The translations under genes were made by a program, and so were the position numbers. Source: Bacteroidota bacterium (GTDB lineage: Bacteria > Bacteroidota > Bacteroidia > Bacteroidales > JAKIYJ01). Taken from it: 7,626 bases of DNA. The DNA lies in contig JAKIYJ010000064.1 of the NCBI GenBank assembly GCA_022708585.1, forward strand, positions 1-7,626, written 5' to 3'. Below the pieces are notes generated by a model. It made no database searches and had not been told where the DNA came from. It saw only the letters and a program-made list of their open reading frames with translations. Below, piece after piece: positions 6,065 through 7,626 of the stretch; within the stretch, counting starts at the first letter, position 1; each line of letters begins with the position of its first letter.

Positions 6065-7159
6065 TTAACATATAACACCCGATGCGACAATGTCATTATT
6101 TTCATAAGCGACCATTGATTGTCCAGGTGTAATTGCATATACATTTTCAAGAAAATCTACAAATAAAGTATCATTAACTTGTTTAACAATTGCTCTGGTT
6201 CCCTTATCGCGGTATCTGATTTTTACTGTTAATTCTACTGCTTTCTCTAATGAAGAATATTTCATCAGATTTATATCATTAGTTTTGAGAAAATTTGTTG
6301 CAAGTTCTTCTCTAAATCCAAGTTGAACTTCATTAGTTACAGGCATAATTTTGCTAACATATAATGGTTTTGTTGATGATATTCCAAGGCCTTTTCTTTG
6401 ACCTATGGTATAATAAGGGAATCCTTTATGTTTACCCAAAATATTACCCGATTTATCAACAAAATTTCCTTCTGTAATTATTACCTTATTATTATTATTA
6501 TCAAAGTTTTGATTAATTAAATCTCTGTAATTATTCGACTGCACAAAGCAAACATCCATACTTTCCCTTTTATCCCTTAATTTATTAAGATTTTTGTTTT
6601 TTGCATATTCACGTACATCTTCTTTTTTAAGATTACCCAGTGGAAATATAGTACGTTCAATACTTTTCTGAGTGAGAGAGCAGAGAAAATAAGATTGATC
6701 TTTATAATTGTCAATACCTTTTGAAATATAATATCTTCCATTATGAAATCCAGTGTTGGCATAATGTCCAGTAGCAACATGGCTGCATCCCAATTCATCT
6801 GCAAGTTTCAGCATAAAATTCCATTTAATAAGTTTGTTGCAGCGAATACAAGGATTAGGAGTACGACCGTTCAGGTATTCCAATTGAAAATTATTTATTA
6901 TTTCATTTTTAAAATTCTCACGACAATCAATGATATAATGTTGAATTCCATTTTGTTCTGAAAAGGTTTTAGCATCAAGAACAGATTCTATATTGCAACA
7001 GACAGTTTTTCTTGATTTACAATCAGGTATAAGGTAATTCCACATTATAAGTGTTATGCCATAAACCTTCCAGCCCTCTTCTTTAAGCAATAAGGCAGCA
7101 ATGGAACTGTCAATACCTCCACTCATAGCAACCAATACTTTACCATTACCTTTAATCAT
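6065..7159 (-). CDS. mnmA: tRNA-uridine 2-sulfurtransferase MnmA
   Basis: A cytoplasmic 364-residue enzyme that makes 2-thiouridine at the wobble position U34 of tRNAs for Lys, Glu and Gln, activating the base with ATP and using sulfur delivered by a cysteine desulfurase or relay. The PP-loop ATP site is SGGIDSS (13-19). TVCCNIESVLDAK (52-64) and NGRTPNPCIRCNKLIKW (97-113) follow; Cys107 aligns with the E. coli nucleophile Cys102. ATGHYA (129-134) and DQSYFLC (154-160) are family motifs. Cys204 in SMDVCFV aligns with E. coli Cys199. GFPYYTIGQRKGLGI (246-260) is the signature before the C-terminal barrel, which ends in the typical AITPGQSMVAYENNDIVASGVI. Length is normal. Cys104 stands where E. 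coli has Asp99, making a CxxC. A run of asparagines (NFDNNNNK, 218-225) marks a variable loop. The start ATG overlaps the upstream gene's TGA as ATGA, which supports both this start and translational coupling. Confidence 0.97.
   Translation of the reverse strand: MIKGNGKVLVAMSGGIDSSIAALLLKEEGWKVYGITLIMWNYLIPDCKSRKTVCCNIESVLDAKTFSEQNGIQHYIIDCRENFKNEIINNFQLEYLNGRTPNPCIRCNKLIKWNFMLKLADELGCSHVATGHYANTGFHNGRYYISKGIDNYKDQSYFLCSLTQKSIERTIFPLGNLKKEDVREYAKNKNLNKLRDKRESMDVCFVQSNNYRDLINQNFDNNNNKVIITEGNFVDKSGNILGKHKGFPYYTIGQRKGLGISSTKPLYVSKIMPVTNEVQLGFREELATNFLKTNDINLMKYSSLEKAVELTVKIRYRDKGTRAIVKQVNDTLFVDFLENVYAITPGQSMVAYENNDIVASGVIC
6486..6500. repeat. Trinucleotide microsatellite (TTA)5 inside mnmA
   Basis: Five TTA units on the plus strand encode the Asn-rich loop of MnmA (AAT/AAC codons on the minus strand). 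Changes in copy number would be in frame and would only lengthen or shorten the loop. Confidence 0.7.
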
Positions 7160-7626
7160 TTGTTTATTTCTTCTTCCAGTTTTTTCTCTTTTTCTTCAAA
7201 AGATTTGTCATAATATTCAGTTTTAAGCAATATGCCATTTTTGTATGTGTCTTTTTTAACTATTTTGCCATCTTCGTTCATAAATACCCATACTCCGTTT
7301 TTGTATGAATTGACATATTCACCATAGTACTTAATTTTTCCAGAAAAATAATATTGTTTAAGCATGCCGTTAAGTTTGTTATCCTTATAAGTAGCAGTTA
7401 ATTTAATATTCCCATTAGTATAATACTGATTCCATGCCCCATCTTTTACTCCATTTTTCCAATTTATTTCTTCTGAAACAGTACCATCAGGAAAAAATAT
7501 TTTTGAAATACCATTTTTTAGACCATTTTTATAAGTTTCAACGGCTATTAACTGTTCGTCCTCGTCATAATAATTCCAAATACTGTCTTTTTTTTCGTTG
7601 TAGTATATACCCTCTGCACTTTTTTT
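7156..7626 (-). CDS. MORN-like (YwqK-type) repeat protein, 5' partial
   Basis: Translating the minus strand from the window edge gives 156 residues with no stop and no clear start. The in-frame ATG at 7365 is residue 88, in mid-repeat, so the gene really begins beyond the window. The visible part is a series of MORN_2-type repeats with an exact 24-residue period: Gly39, Gly63, Gly87 and Gly111 each close a unit. Typical wording is FFPDGTVSEEINWKNGVKDG (44-63), QYYTNGNIKLTATYKDNKLNG (67-87, one base residue pattern per strand pair) and a last unit ending YKNG (128-131). A charged, probably helical tail SFEEKEKKLEEEINK closes it. Such proteins are often labelled 'YwqK family antitoxin' or 'MORN repeat protein'; the actual role is unknown and no toxin gene adjoins it. 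Any signal peptide is out of view. The stop TGA (7158-7156) overlaps the mnmA ATG by 4 bp, so both genes are probably co-translated. Confidence 0.88.
   Translation of the reverse strand, partial: KKSAEGIYYNEKKDSIWNYYDEDEQLIAVETYKNGLKNGISKIFFPDGTVSEEINWKNGVKDGAWNQYYTNGNIKLTATYKDNKLNGMLKQYYFSGKIKYYGEYVNSYKNGVWVFMNEDGKIVKKDTYKNGILLKTEYYDKSFEEKEKKLEEEINK

Noticed and set aside
7156..7365. A short complete 69-residue protein starting at 7365
   Set aside because: The same frame is open to the window edge and the 24-residue repeat pattern continues upstream of that Met, so the ATG is internal.
7156..7626. A YwqK-type toxin-antitoxin module
   Set aside because: The antitoxin label belongs to repeat similarity only. 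The neighbour is mnmA, and no toxin-like gene is present in view.

Overview
The window looks like a chromosomal segment from a member of the Bacteroidota. Four things point that way. The DNA is strongly AT-rich. A secreted subtilase ends in a type IX secretion (T9SS) C-terminal sorting domain. Gene starts lack recognisable Shine-Dalgarno sequences, and intergenic regions carry TAnnTTTG-type -7 boxes, the promoter pattern known from Bacteroides and Flavobacterium. The ClpC and MnmA sequences also read like Bacteroidota versions. I cannot place it below phylum level.

Layout, left to right: (1) the C-terminal half of clpC on + (1-1019, cut by the window edge); (2) a 188-bp convergent gap holding three ~30-bp-spaced direct repeats plus an inverted copy, which resembles a decayed transposon end or a MITE (1030-1162); (3) a MepA-type MATE transporter on - (1208-2569, TTG start); (4) a 127-bp divergent region with a near-perfect palindrome made of two opposed TAnnTTTG boxes; (5) a small MscS-type mechanosensitive channel on + (2697-3557); (6) a 3-bp convergent junction covered by an all-AT palindrome; (7) a four-gene run on -, transcribed from the right edge leftward: a truncated MORN-like repeat protein (7156-7626), mnmA (6065-7159), a lipoprotein of unknown function (5295-5981), and an S8 protease with a T9SS tail (3561-5294).

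The minus-strand run probably contains two transcription units. The repeat protein and mnmA overlap by 4 bp (ATGA) and are likely translationally coupled. After mnmA there is an 83-bp gap with a small hairpin and then a TAnnTTTG box. The lipoprotein and protease follow with no base between stop and start, so they are probably co-expressed and may work together at the cell surface. The rest is housekeeping or stress-related: ClpC for proteolysis with ClpP, MscS for osmotic release, MATE for efflux, MnmA for tRNA wobble thiolation.

I found no CRISPR array, RNA gene, intact insertion sequence or defence system. The most interesting signals are the repeat cluster at 1030-1162, the self-overlapping bidirectional promoter at 2610-2627, the loss of both N-lobe aspartates in the MATE protein, and the unexplained lipoprotein/protease pair.
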